This document shows, piece after piece, positions 16,013 to 23,895 of a stretch of 36,760 nucleotides of DNA. Under the pieces are notes generated by a model. That model was not told the origin of the DNA and made no database searches. It saw nothing but the letters and a program-made list of their open reading frames with translations. This stretch comes from an uncultured Oscillospiraceae bacterium (GTDB lineage Bacteria > Bacillota > Clostridia > Oscillospirales > Ruminococcaceae): positions 1-36,760 of the forward strand of contig CASEAH010000090.1 of NCBI GenBank assembly GCA_949285935.1, given 5' to 3'. Made by a program: the position numbers and the translations under genes. Within the stretch, counting starts at the first letter, position 1; each line of letters begins with the position of its first letter.

Positions 16013-16900
16013 TCACTGAATCAGAGTCCCGGTGAGTTTCTCGTAGTATCGGGCCAGGGCGCTGTGATCCTCCCGGCCATAACCATCGGCATGGAGAGTC
16101 TGGAGCATCTCCATGACCGTCGCCGTCAGGGGCAGCGGTGATCCCACGCCGTGTCCCGTATCCAGAGCATTGTTCAGATCCTTGATGTGGAGGTCCACCC
16201 GGAAGCCGGGTGCAAAGTTCCGGTCCATCATCATGGGCGCCTTGGCGTTAAGGACCGCGGAGCCTGCCAGTCCGCCCTTGATGGCGTCAAAAACCAGGTG
16301 GGGATCCACCCCCGCCCGGACCGCCAGCATAAAAGCTTCCGAAACCGCCGCAATATTGGCCGCCACAATGATTTGGTTTGCCAGCTTGGTGGTATTTCCC
16401 GCCCCGATGGCGCCGCAATGGACCGCGCTGCTGCCCATGGCCAGGAGCATTTCATATACCTGATCAAAAACATCTTTGTCGCCTCCCACCATAATGGAAA
16501 GGGTCCCGTCTATGGCTTTAGGCTCTCCTCCCGACACCGGGGCGTCCAGCATCCGCACTTCTTTTTCCCGGCAGGCTTTTTCAATTTCCTGCGCCGCCAG
16601 CGGGGCAATGGAACTCATGTCCACCACAATGGTGCCGGGACGGGCGGTTTCCAGGATGCCTCCCGGTCCGCAGACCACTGCCCGGACATTGGGGGAGTTG
16701 GGCAGCATGGTAACGATCACCTCTGCCTCCCTTGCCACCGCCGCGCCGTTGGGGGCGCTGTGAGCCGGGCCCCCCTCGCACACCGCGTCAATGTTGCTCT
16801 GATGGGAATCGCATACCACCAGTTCATAACCTGCTTTCAGCAAATTCCGTGCCATGGGTTTCCCCATAATGCCCAGACCGATAAATCCTACTTTTTTCAT
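16013..16900 (-). CDS. garR: 2-hydroxy-3-oxopropionate (tartronate semialdehyde) reductase-like beta-hydroxyacid dehydrogenase
   Basis: A 295-residue NAD(P)H-dependent dehydrogenase of the 3-hydroxyisobutyrate/GarR family. The N-terminal dinucleotide motif GFIGLGIMGKPMARNL (5-20), the substrate segment DAPVSGGEPKA (about 118-128) and the catalytic lysine in GAGNTTKLANQ are all present. The glycine-rich DAPVSGG motif and the neighbours suggest the tartronate-semialdehyde reductase branch, but 3-hydroxyisobutyrate or 2-keto-acid sugar dehydrogenases look similar, and oxidation of an acid sugar at the pathway entry (LtnD-like) is equally possible. AGGAAAGGG precedes the ATG by 7 nt. A 490-bp stretch of tandem repeats separates it from the aldolase gene upstream in the same operon. 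Confidence 0.88.
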   Translation of the reverse strand: MKKVGFIGLGIMGKPMARNLLKAGYELVVCDSHQSNIDAVCEGGPAHSAPNGAAVAREAEVIVTMLPNSPNVRAVVCGPGGILETARPGTIVVDMSSIAPLAAQEIEKACREKEVRMLDAPVSGGEPKAIDGTLSIMVGGDKDVFDQVYEMLLAMGSSAVHCGAIGAGNTTKLANQIIVAANIAAVSEAFMLAVRAGVDPHLVFDAIKGGLAGSAVLNAKAPMMMDRNFAPGFRVDLHIKDLNNALDTGHGVGSPLPLTATVMEMLQTLHADGYGREDHSALARYYEKLTGTLIQ

Positions 16901-16933
16901 ACATATTCCCTTTCCTGTATTCCCGGCTCTGCC

Positions 16934-17372
16934 GCCGGGAGGTCATATGGCTCCGTGTCCGCCATGGCCGGCAACCATCATCCGGTTTTTTCCGGCAGCG
17001 AAATTCCTTGCAGATACACAGCACGCAGCTTTACTTTATAATTCCATGCCGGATCGTTGAGATGGTTTGCACCAGCCCTCCAGCCGGGAGGTCATATGGC
17101 TCTGTGGCCGCCATGGCCGGCAACCATCATCCGGTTTTCCGGCAGCAGAGCTCCTTGCAGATACACAGCACGCGGCTTCGCTTTATAATTCCGGGCCGAA
17201 CCGCTGAGATGGTTCGTACCGACCCTGCCCACCATGTTTTCATGAAGCCTCGTGTCCGTCATATCACAATTATTCGCTTTTACCTGCGGTAAAAGCCTCT
17301 GCAGATACTTACGCGCAGCTTCTTTTTATATTCCCGGCGCAGATGATCAGGAGATTGATCCCGGCTCTGCCG
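16934..17372. repeat. Three tandem copies of a 149-bp non-coding repeat
   Basis: Unit 1 (16934-17082) and unit 2 (17083-17231) are close copies with a period of 149 bp; each runs from GCCGGGAGGTCATATGGCTC through GCCATGGCCGGCAACCATCA, CCTTGCAGATACACAGCACG and CTTTATAATTCC. Unit 3 (17232 to about 17372) keeps the same order but is much diverged (TCATGAAGCCTCGTGTCCG, CTCTGCAGATACTTACGCGC). A 15-bp sequence, TCCCGGCTCTGCCGC, flanks the block at 16921 and 17359, 438 bp apart. Each complete unit holds small palindromes: CATATG, GCCATGGC, and CCGG-T-run-CCGG. It lies wholly between the aldolase stop and the garR start within one apparent operon. Function unknown. Confidence 0.9.
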
Positions 17373-17389
17373 CTGTGCCGAATGGGTCT

Positions 17390-18214
17390 TTATTTGCTCA
17401 GCCGCAAAAAATCCCCCATGATCCCGGTCATTTCTTTCTCCGCCGCAGCCGCCAGCTTTTCGTAGCGCTTGATGCCGGCGTTCAGCTCCCGGCTTACCCG
17501 CCCGGCTGCTCCCATGGCGATCTCGGTGTTGACATTGATTTTGGCAACAGCCAGTTCCGCCGCCCGCCGGATATCTCCATGGGGGATCCCGGAGCATCCG
17601 TGGAGGACCAGCGGCACCTCCGCCGCCTGGTACACCGCCGCCAGCCGGTCAAGATCCAGCCGGGGCTCTCCCCGATAGACTCCGTGGACGTTCCCTACCG
17701 ATACTGCCAGGGAGTCCACACCGCTTTCCGCCGTATAGATCCGCGCCTGGCTGGGATCTGTAAAGAGCAGATCCTCCTCCCCGCCGGTGCCGTCCTCCGG
17801 ATTCATGCCACCCAGCTCTCCCTCCACGGTGACGTCCCGGCCCCGGGCAAACTCCACCACCGCCCGGGTCTGCCGGATGTTTTCCTCCAGCGGCAAACCG
17901 GTTCCATCATACATGACCGAGGTAAACCCGGCTTCCACAGCCTCCTGAATATGCCGGGGATCCCGGCAGTGATCCAGGTGCAGCACTACCGGCAGGGGAT
18001 GTTCCTCCGCCAGCTGCGCCGCCAAAACCGCAATGGTTTTAAAGGAAGCGTGGGACAGGTACCCCTCCCCAAAAGCCAGGATCACCGGGGTTTCCTCCTG
18101 CCGGGCCGCGGTCAGGGCCGCCCGGATGGTTTCCAGATTATAGATATTGAAAGCCGGAAGGCACCGGCCTCTGCGGCGGTATTCCCGCAGCAGCTCCCTG
18201 CTGTTGACAAGCAT
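17390..18214 (-). CDS. Class II fructose-bisphosphate aldolase-family protein
   Basis: A 274-residue Zn2+-dependent aldolase of the FbaA/KbaY/GatY type, cleaving a phosphorylated ketose or acid-sugar phosphate into dihydroxyacetone phosphate plus an aldehyde. Catalytic and metal residues are visible: LHLDHC (Asp81, His82), EGELGG with Glu, GNVHGVYRG with the second Zn histidine, and VLHGCSGIP with the third, then NVNTEIA for phosphate binding. The length is nearer to tagatose/ketose-bisphosphate aldolases (about 285) than to glycolytic FbaA. AAGGAGGG stands 6 nt before the ATG, and the gene starts 12 bp after the kinase, so they are surely co-transcribed. The pairing implies the kinase product is its substrate. 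Confidence 0.92.
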   Translation of the reverse strand: MLVNSRELLREYRRRGRCLPAFNIYNLETIRAALTAARQEETPVILAFGEGYLSHASFKTIAVLAAQLAEEHPLPVVLHLDHCRDPRHIQEAVEAGFTSVMYDGTGLPLEENIRQTRAVVEFARGRDVTVEGELGGMNPEDGTGGEEDLLFTDPSQARIYTAESGVDSLAVSVGNVHGVYRGEPRLDLDRLAAVYQAAEVPLVLHGCSGIPHGDIRRAAELAVAKINVNTEIAMGAAGRVSRELNAGIKRYEKLAAAAEKEMTGIMGDFLRLSK

Positions 18215-18226
18215 GGTTTTCCCTCC

Positions 18227-19666
18227 TTATCCCATCAGGATCTCGACGGCTTCCCGGAGGGTTTCCACCGCGCCCACATTGCCGGGGAAGATCACGTAGG
18301 GCATCCCCGGGAACTTGCTTTCCGGGCCGGTCATCCACACCGGGATGCCGGGACGGATCTGTCCCATGGCAGTAGCCTTTTTGACACGCAGGGCCTTGGT
18401 CCCCACGTCGCTGGAGGTGATGCCTCCCTTGGCGATGATAAAGGAGGGCTGGACTGTCAGACGGCCAATAATGCTGGTAACGGCGTCGGAGATCTCCACC
18501 GAGATCAGCAGCTGCTTCTCCTTGTCCTGGGTATCCAGATCCAGCCGCTGCCGGCGGGTATGGACCGCTACGGTACGTCCCGCCCGGATCTTCTCCTCCG
18601 CCAGGGCCACCACCCGGTCCACCTCACGGCTCAGACCGCCTTCCTCCAGCACCAGATGCTGGTTGAATTCAATAAATTCCACCGGATACCGACAGTGATG
18701 GAGTTCTTCCAGCTGAAGGGTGGTTTTTTTCACATGCGAGCCCACCAGGATGATTCCGCCCCGGGTATTGCCGGGGTCCACCAGATCGGCCTTGGTCAGG
18801 AGCGGACGGTCGGGGATGCCGCCCAGCACCTTGGGCACCGCCGCCGCAGTACGCAGCAAAAATTCCCGTCCCTGCTCCAGCGCCATGAAAAAGGCCAGGG
18901 CGAACACTTCCACGTCGCAGTAGTCCACAGCGTTGACAATGATTTTGTTAAAGTCCTTCACCGCTGTCAGCTGACTCACAATTTTCTCCACCCGGAGGGC
19001 TCTGAGATCCTCCAGGGAAACAGAAGTGATCCCAGACGCACCATAGCGGCCGCCGGTCTTTTCCTCGCACCAGTCCTTAAGGTCGGAGGAACGGTAGCCA
19101 AAGGTCTTGTCCTGGGCAAATTCCGTTTCCCCGGCGGGTACCAGCATATCTCCATCCCGGACATAGTGGACGTCATCCACTGTCAGCCGCCCGCCTTCCT
19201 TAAAGAAGGGAAAAATGATTTCTCCGTCAAACCGCTTTTCCCCGGTCTGTTCCAGAGAGGCGCGCAGAGTCTCCGTCTCCAGGGGATAATGGCCCCGGAG
19301 GGTGGAATCTCCCCGGCTGATCAGGATAAAGTCTTTTCCTGTCTCACGGGCAGCGCCGGCGATATTGCGGGCAATTTCTTCATGGACCCGGGCGGTGTGG
19401 GGGGCGGTAAAGGCACGGGAGTTGGTCAGGATAAAAAACAGATCTTTCTCCTCCCGAAAACCGGCCAGCACTTCCTCCCGGGACCATCCGGTATACACGG
19501 AAACCCCGTGTACCGTCTGAATGCCGGTAGGATCATCGTCCAGCACCACGATCTTGCGTCCCAGCCGGGCGCGCCTTTGGTCCAGCTCCCGGTGGACAGT
19601 GGTCAGGTCGGGATGGGGCAGCCGGGCTTCCAGCTGTTCAAAGGAAATGGAGACTGTGTTTCTCAT
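18227..19666 (-). CDS. Four-carbon acid sugar kinase family protein (DUF1537; OtnK/DtnK-like)
   Basis: A 479-residue ATP-dependent kinase of the DUF1537 family, shown in the literature to phosphorylate four-carbon acid sugars such as 3-oxo-tetronate or threonate. The N-terminal substrate domain opens with VVLDDDPTGIQT (41-52) and has ILTNSRA and SRGDSTLRGHYP. The C-terminal nucleotide domain has ILVGSH, AKGGITSSDVG (from about 412) and FPGNVG. The length is above the usual 420-430 because of extra N-terminal sequence. AAAGGAGCG lies 9 nt before the ATG. It leads a minus-strand operon with an aldolase, a GarR-type reductase and an amidase, driven from a promoter at 19750-19778. The specific sugar is not determinable from sequence. 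Confidence 0.92.
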   Translation of the reverse strand: MRNTVSISFEQLEARLPHPDLTTVHRELDQRRARLGRKIVVLDDDPTGIQTVHGVSVYTGWSREEVLAGFREEKDLFFILTNSRAFTAPHTARVHEEIARNIAGAARETGKDFILISRGDSTLRGHYPLETETLRASLEQTGEKRFDGEIIFPFFKEGGRLTVDDVHYVRDGDMLVPAGETEFAQDKTFGYRSSDLKDWCEEKTGGRYGASGITSVSLEDLRALRVEKIVSQLTAVKDFNKIIVNAVDYCDVEVFALAFFMALEQGREFLLRTAAAVPKVLGGIPDRPLLTKADLVDPGNTRGGIILVGSHVKKTTLQLEELHHCRYPVEFIEFNQHLVLEEGGLSREVDRVVALAEEKIRAGRTVAVHTRRQRLDLDTQDKEKQLLISVEISDAVTSIIGRLTVQPSFIIAKGGITSSDVGTKALRVKKATAMGQIRPGIPVWMTGPESKFPGMPYVIFPGNVGAVETLREAVEILMG

Positions 19667-19749
19667 TGAGGCATACGCTCCTTTATGTCAGAATCAGATC
19701 CGGAATTTTTCTCCGGAGCCACGGTTTTCCGTTTCATGGGATCAAATCA

Positions 19750-19778
19750 AGCATAACACACCCGCCCGTGTTAAGCAA
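19750..19778 (-). promoter_or_regulatory. Promoter of the acid-sugar operon, with a palindrome in the spacer
   Basis: Minus strand: TTGCTT (19773-19778), 17-bp spacer, TATGCT (19750-19755). The inverted repeat TAACAC-N8-GTGTTA (19754-19773) fills the spacer and touches both boxes, exactly where a repressor would block RNA polymerase. The regulator is not in this window. Confidence 0.65.
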
Positions 19779-19918
19779 CCGGACTTTTCGTTTCTTTTGG
19801 GCTTCCCCGGGGCCTGGGAAGAGCGTAATTTTCAAGATCCGGTACGACAAGACCTTCCCCTTCTCATTTTCCGCACTTCAAAGGCAATTTACGCTTTTTC
19901 TGTCTGTGCGCCACGTTC

Positions 19919-19947
19919 TCCCCTTGCTATTTGCTTTCTTCTATAAT
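19919..19947 (+). promoter_or_regulatory. Possible malic enzyme promoter
   Basis: A perfect TATAAT (19942-19947) with a poor -35 (TCCCCT at 17 bp). Would give a 5' leader of about 130 nt before the malic enzyme ATG. Confidence 0.35.
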
Positions 19948-20082
19948 ACAATGAAAAGCGATGTAATTTTTTGCGGTTCCAGGCGCCGCCCACCGTTTCC
20001 CCGGCTGTACCGTCCGGAAACCTCCGGCAGCTGCTTCCGCCCGTATGTTTCCCTTATCATAATAAAAAGGAAGGTCTTCATC

Positions 20083-21264
20083 ATGGATTACAATGCCCTG
20101 AGCCTGGCTCTTTGTGAAAAAAGCCGCGGCAAGCTGGAAATGGTCTCCAAGGTGCCCGTTACCACCCGGGAGGAGCTGAGCGTCGCCTACACCCCCGGCG
20201 TAGCTGAGCCCTGCCGCCGTATTCACGCTGATAAGCGGGAGGCCTACCGCTATACCATCAAAAGCCATACCGTAGCGGTGGTCTCGGACGGCACAGCGGT
20301 GCTGGGGCTGGGAGATATTGGCCCTGAGGCCGCTATGCCGGTCATGGAAGGCAAATCCATCCTGTTCAAGGAATTTGGCGGGCTGGACGCTTTTCCCATC
20401 TGCCTGGACACCAAGGACGTGGATGAAATCGTCCGCACCGTCAAATATCTGGCTCCCACCTTTGGCGGCATTAACCTGGAGGACATCTCCGCGCCCCGGT
20501 GCTTTGAGATTGAGCGGCGTCTGCGTGAGGAGCTGGATATTCCGGTTTTCCACGACGACCAGCACGGCACCGCCATTGTGGTAGCCGCCGGCCTGCTGGG
20601 GGCCCTGCGGCTGGTGGGCAAAGAACTGTCTCAGATAAAGGCTGTTATCAACGGCGCCGGTTCCGCCGGCATCTCCATTGCCAAGCTGCTCCAGCGCATG
20701 GGTATCGGCGACATCGTTCTGGTGGACCGTCAGGGCGCTCTGGCCCCCGGTCAGGACTGGATGAACCCCGCCCAGGCGGCGATGGCCGAGGTCACCAACC
20801 GGGAGAAAATCACCGGTTCCCTGGCCCAGGTCCTTCCCGGCCGGGATGTGTTTATCGGCGTATCCGCCCCCGGCGTCCTTACCGCCCAGATGGTGAGCAC
20901 CATGGCCAAAGACGCCATCGTCTTTGCCATGGCCAACCCCACTCCCGAGATCATGCCCGACGAGGCCAAAAAAGGCGGCGCCCGGGTGGTGGCTACCGGC
21001 CGGTCCGATTTCCCCAACCAGATCAACAACGTACTGGTCTTCCCCGGTATTTTCAAAGGCGCCCTGATGGTTCAGGCTACGGATATCACCGAGGAGATGA
21101 AAATCGCCGCAGCCCGGGCCATTGCAGGCCTGCTTCGGACCGAAGAACTGACGGAGGACTATATTATTCCCGATCCCTTTGACAAGCGGGTGGCCGACGC
21201 TGTTGCCGATGCTGTGGCGGCGGAAGCCCAGCGGGCCGGTATCGCCCAGGCTCCCCGAGAATAA
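20083..21264 (+). CDS. NAD(P)-dependent malic enzyme (oxaloacetate-decarboxylating)
   Basis: A 393-residue cytosolic enzyme converting malate to pyruvate plus CO2 with NAD(P)+ reduction. This is the short bacterial form, lacking the phosphotransacetylase-like C-terminal domain of MaeB. Visible motifs are VAYTPGVAEPCRRI (about 29-42), the catalytic-lysine region IKSHTVAVVSDGTAVLGLGDIG in two parts, FHDDQHGTAIVVAAGLLGALR with metal-binding Asp, the nucleotide-binding VINGAGSAGISIAKLL, and FAMANPTPEIMPDEA. AAAAGGAAGG lies 8 nt before the ATG at 20083; upstream in-frame codons lack a site. Single gene with its own terminator, divergent from the acid-sugar operon. Confidence 0.95.
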   Translation: MDYNALSLALCEKSRGKLEMVSKVPVTTREELSVAYTPGVAEPCRRIHADKREAYRYTIKSHTVAVVSDGTAVLGLGDIGPEAAMPVMEGKSILFKEFGGLDAFPICLDTKDVDEIVRTVKYLAPTFGGINLEDISAPRCFEIERRLREELDIPVFHDDQHGTAIVVAAGLLGALRLVGKELSQIKAVINGAGSAGISIAKLLQRMGIGDIVLVDRQGALAPGQDWMNPAQAAMAEVTNREKITGSLAQVLPGRDVFIGVSAPGVLTAQMVSTMAKDAIVFAMANPTPEIMPDEAKKGGARVVATGRSDFPNQINNVLVFPGIFKGALMVQATDITEEMKIAAARAIAGLLRTEELTEDYIIPDPFDKRVADAVADAVAAEAQRAGIAQAPRE

Positions 21265-21330
21265 GCCTTGGGACCGGACCTGCTATAAAGAAAAAGGAAT
21301 CGCAGACCGTACAAAGTTTACACCCAATGA

Positions 21331-21364
21331 GAGGGACCCCTACAGAGGTCCCTCCCATTTTTTG
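21331..21364 (+). terminator. Malic enzyme terminator
   Basis: GAGGGACC (21331-21338) pairs with GGTCCCTC (21347-21354), loop of 8, followed by CCATTTTTT. Lies 66 bp after the stop codon. Confidence 0.9.
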
Positions 21365-21741
21365 CAGCCGCATCCTGATGGCGGCCGTGGCAAGATGTGG
21401 TATTTTCTGTCCTGTGCTCCTGATCCTTATGCTGTAAAGCGGAGTTTTTAAGTGCGCCGGTTATAGCGGAATGATTTTCTGCCTTGCCTTTCTTCAACCT
21501 GCCTTAAAGCCGGGGCTTAATCGTCTTTGCAAGTGGGAGTACATCAGGAAATACGCCCTGCCGCGCAGGGCATCTCATCCGGCTGCTGCCCTGCCGCCCA
21601 TAAAAGGGGACTGGGCAACCTGTTATAGTCCCTTCCTAATTTTCGCATCTTTATAATGGTTTCCTTGACTCACAGCCTGAATCGGAATTTTTTACAGGAC
21701 ACCTCTTCTTGTAAAGCGGGGGAAGTTTCCACAGCAATAAC
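21365..21741. other. Gene-free stretch after malic enzyme
   Basis: About 380 bp with no supported coding frame, RNA gene or transposon mark. Short frames present lack ribosome sites and have no recognisable similarity. Confidence 0.5.
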
Positions 21742-21793
21742 AAAACCGGTATCCTTTTGTCTCTGAAATGCTCACAGAGGATACCGGTTTTTT
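21742..21793 (+). terminator. Orphan terminator-like hairpin resembling the one at 6696
   Basis: AAAACCGGTATCC (21742-21754) pairs with GGATACCGGTTTT (21779-21791), with an inner CTCTG/CAGAG stem, followed by a T-rich tail (TTTATTTATA). No gene ends near it on the plus strand. Its CCGGNATCC stem and A/T flanks closely resemble the hairpin at 6696-6747. Confidence 0.6.
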
Positions 21794-22108
21794 ATTTATA
21801 TGTTTTGTTTGATACAGTTTCTTTTTCGCTGTCTTATTGACAGACACGGGAATTTGGCATGCCTCAAACGAAGCTCAATCAGGCCCCTTTTTAAAACCTG
21901 CGGTGCCTTGGCATCTCCTCAAGATATTCTTTCTTTGCCAGCCGACAAACTTTCCTCCTGTTTACCAGTCCCCGGGCAGATAAATTGCCCCGAAAAGCTT
22001 CCGGATTTCTTCGCCCTTCTGTCCAAAAAAGTCCGGAATCCAGCGGCCGCGCCATGTGTATGGGGCCGGGACTGGCAAGGACGCCCCATGTTGCGGCGGG
22101 GCCTTATC

Positions 22109-22302
22109 TTTGGGGAGATATGGGTAAGCCGGGAGGGAAAGCGGCCACTCAGAGGGGCGGAGGGTGCGGGATTCCGTATCGCCAGGGTGCCTTTTCCCGG
22201 GCGCATTCTGCCACCATGCAGCTGATTTCCAAAGGGATCCCAGCTGAAGCATCCCCATACCAAAAGCAGCGGCGCCCTCCCGCAGCCAGTCCAGGTCTTC
22301 CC
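22109..22302 (-). pseudogene. Decayed fragment of a ribokinase gene (rbsK residues about 125-190)
   Basis: This 194-bp stretch aligns with 22829-23023 inside the intact rbsK, roughly 80-85% identical by eye. Shared blocks include GGTAAGCCGGGAG, TTCTGCCACCA, TGATTTCCAAAGGGATC and CCCTCCCGCAGCCAGTCCAG. Single-base deletions (for example, GATCTCCAGC becoming GATCCCAGC) break the reading frame. On the minus strand, APSAPL, RF, SRLT and ISP of the ribokinase are still readable. Neither end continues into ribokinase sequence, so it is a partial duplicate left to decay about 700 bp from its source, in the same orientation. Confidence 0.85.
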
Positions 22303-22398
22303 TTTAGGAGCATGCTTTTCGGCGTATTGGGAGCATCTTCCTGAGATTGCGTCACAGCTGGGGCCCTCTCTCCATGGTCTGTCCGGCAGGAAACGTCA

Positions 22399-23397
22399 TT
22401 ATCTCAGGCATTCCAGAAGCTTTGGTTCAAAGCCCCGGGCTTTCTCCCGTTTCAGAACAGGTAGCACTTCCTCCAGGGTAGGCAGCGAAGGCTGAGCTCC
22501 CATTCTGGTAACGGTGATGCCTGCTGTGCAGTTGGCAAAATCCAGCGCCTGCCGCCGATCCATTCCCGCGCAAAGAGCCGTACAGAAAGCCCCTACAAAA
22601 GAATCCCCCGCAGCAGTGGGGTCCGCCACTTCCGCCACATCCACGCAGGGACTGTGGTAGAGGCCGCTCTCCCCGGACACCACGGCTCCGGCTCCGCCCA
22701 GGGTAATAAGCACATTCTTTACCCCTCTGCGCAGCAATGCCCGGGTCACTGCCTCCAGATCCTCCTGCACAGCCTTTCCCCCTTCTTTACGGATGGCAAT
22801 ACCGGTGAGATCGGCAGCCTCATGCTCATTGGGGGAGATATAGGTAAGCCGGGAGAGAAACCGGTCATCCAGGGGGGCAGAGGGTGCGGAATTAAGCATC
22901 ACCGGGACGCCCTTTTCCCAGGCGTATTCTGCCACCAGGCGGTTGATTTCCAAAGGGATCTCCAGCTGGAGCATCACCATATCAAAAGCAGCGACGCCCT
23001 CCCGCAGCCAGTCCAGGTCTTCCGGCATCAGATCCATATTGGCTCCGGGGGCCACAATGATCCGGTTCCGGGTCCCGCCGCCCTCTTCCCTTTCCAAAAG
23101 GATGGCGGCTGTTCCGGTAGCCACTGCGGAGGAAATCCGGATCCTGCCGGTATCAATGCCGGCGGCCGAGGCCGACGCAGTAAGTTCCCGGCCAAATCCA
23201 TCGTTCCCCACCTTGCCGGCCAGGGTCACCCGGGCCCCCAGACGGGCAGCCTGGACCGCCTGATTGGCCCCCTTTCCTCCCGGAGCGGTGGTAAAAACGC
23301 CGCCCAGCACCGTTTCCCCGCTTTGGGGAAATCGGGTCACTTCCATGGAGAGATCCATATTGAGGCTCCCCACTACCAGGATTGCCGGTTTTCTCAC
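22399..23397 (-). CDS. rbsK: Ribokinase (PfkB-family carbohydrate kinase)
   Basis: A 332-residue cytosolic sugar kinase that phosphorylates D-ribose to ribose-5-phosphate. PfkB signatures are clear: VVGSLNMDLSMEV (7-19), GGKGANQAVQAARLGA (about 40-55, signature 1), the anion-hole and catalytic region DPTAAGDSFVGAFCTAL (signature 2), and NCTAGITVTRMGAQPSLPT near the end as in ribokinases. The C-terminus is some 20 residues longer than usual. The start is GTG at 23397 with AGGAG 9 nt upstream. A near-consensus promoter lies at 23454-23482, so it can be expressed apart from the upstream regulator gene. No ribose transporter or RbsD is nearby, so other sugars or nucleosides are possible. Confidence 0.93.
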   Translation of the reverse strand: MRKPAILVVGSLNMDLSMEVTRFPQSGETVLGGVFTTAPGGKGANQAVQAARLGARVTLAGKVGNDGFGRELTASASAAGIDTGRIRISSAVATGTAAILLEREEGGGTRNRIIVAPGANMDLMPEDLDWLREGVAAFDMVMLQLEIPLEINRLVAEYAWEKGVPVMLNSAPSAPLDDRFLSRLTYISPNEHEAADLTGIAIRKEGGKAVQEDLEAVTRALLRRGVKNVLITLGGAGAVVSGESGLYHSPCVDVAEVADPTAAGDSFVGAFCTALCAGMDRRQALDFANCTAGITVTRMGAQPSLPTLEEVLPVLKREKARGFEPKLLECLR

Positions 23398-23453
23398 ACT
23401 GCATTTCTCCTGTCTTTGCGGCAGCGTCTTCCTGACTGCCGCCTTTTTACTTC

Positions 23454-23482
23454 ACTATACGGTGCCAGATTTTTCTTGTCAA
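23454..23482 (-). promoter_or_regulatory. rbsK promoter overlapping the upstream gene's stop codon
   Basis: Minus strand: TTGACA (23477-23482, perfect), 17-bp spacer, TATAGT (23454-23459). The TGA stop of the XRE gene at 23479-23481 is part of the -35 box. Confidence 0.8.
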
Positions 23483-23832
23483 CCTTCCGGTTCTTCTTCC
23501 CTGGACAGGCCCAGCAGGATATCTACCGCCGCCTGCAGGTCCGGCCGTTCCCGGTATCGTTCCACCAACCGCTTTTCCTTTTCGCTGTAGCCGCTTCCTC
23601 CTTCCATGTAAGGGCCGTAGGCTTCTTCCAGGGATACATCCAGCACCCGGCAGATTCGGATCAGCGTTTCCACATCAATGGAGTTGATCCCGGTCTCCCA
23701 GGCAGAGATGGAATTGTGCCGCATTCCCAGATGCTCTGCCAGCTGGCGTTGTGTCATTTGTTTCTTTTTCCGGTAATACAAAAGATTTTTGGCAATTTCC
23801 CGCTTGATTGCATCCTTTTTGTCTTCTCCCAC
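23479..23832 (-). CDS. XRE-family helix-turn-helix regulator
   Basis: A 117-residue protein. Residues about 12-66 form the Cro/C1-type HTH: IAKNLLYYRKKKQMTQRQLAEHLG, then the recognition helix MRHNSISAWETGINSIDVETL, and ICRVLDVSLEEAYG. The C-terminal 45 residues are charged, of unknown role (possibly dimerisation). The start is GTG with AAGGAAGG 10 nt upstream. It lies 81 bp before rbsK on the same strand and 357 bp from a divergent second XRE gene. It may control itself, rbsK or the divergent gene; the palindrome at 23871-23887 is a candidate site. Confidence 0.88.
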   Translation of the reverse strand: MGEDKKDAIKREIAKNLLYYRKKKQMTQRQLAEHLGMRHNSISAWETGINSIDVETLIRICRVLDVSLEEAYGPYMEGGSGYSEKEKRLVERYRERPDLQAAVDILLGLSREEEPEG

Positions 23833-23870
23833 GTTGCCGAGACCTTCCTTTCTCCCATTTACCGGGTTTT

Positions 23871-23887
23871 ATCCACGAATCATGGAT
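23871..23887. promoter_or_regulatory. Candidate operator between divergent XRE genes
   Basis: ATCCA-N7-TGGAT, a perfect 5-bp inverted repeat, lies 8 bp before the -35 of the plus-strand promoter and about 40 bp before the minus-strand XRE start codon. Role inferred from position only. Confidence 0.4.
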
Positions 23888-23895
23888 TTATCATG

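Noticed and set aside
16934-17231. A 12-codon mini-frame (MMVAGHGGH...) in each 149-bp unit
   Set aside because: The spacing to AAGGA is long and the two copies are recent duplicates, so similarity alone does not show coding selection; the third unit lacks it.
17252-19669. An 805-codon plus-strand open frame
   Set aside because: Antisense of the class II aldolase and DUF1537 kinase genes, which have recognisable catalytic motifs; no ribosome site or family resemblance on the plus strand.
21962-22258. A minus-strand frame ending in a protein-like tail (IPDFFGQKGEEIRKLFG)
   Set aside because: Part of it runs out of frame through the decayed rbsK fragment, and no start or ribosome site supports it. 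The tail could be another gene remnant, but I cannot identify a family.
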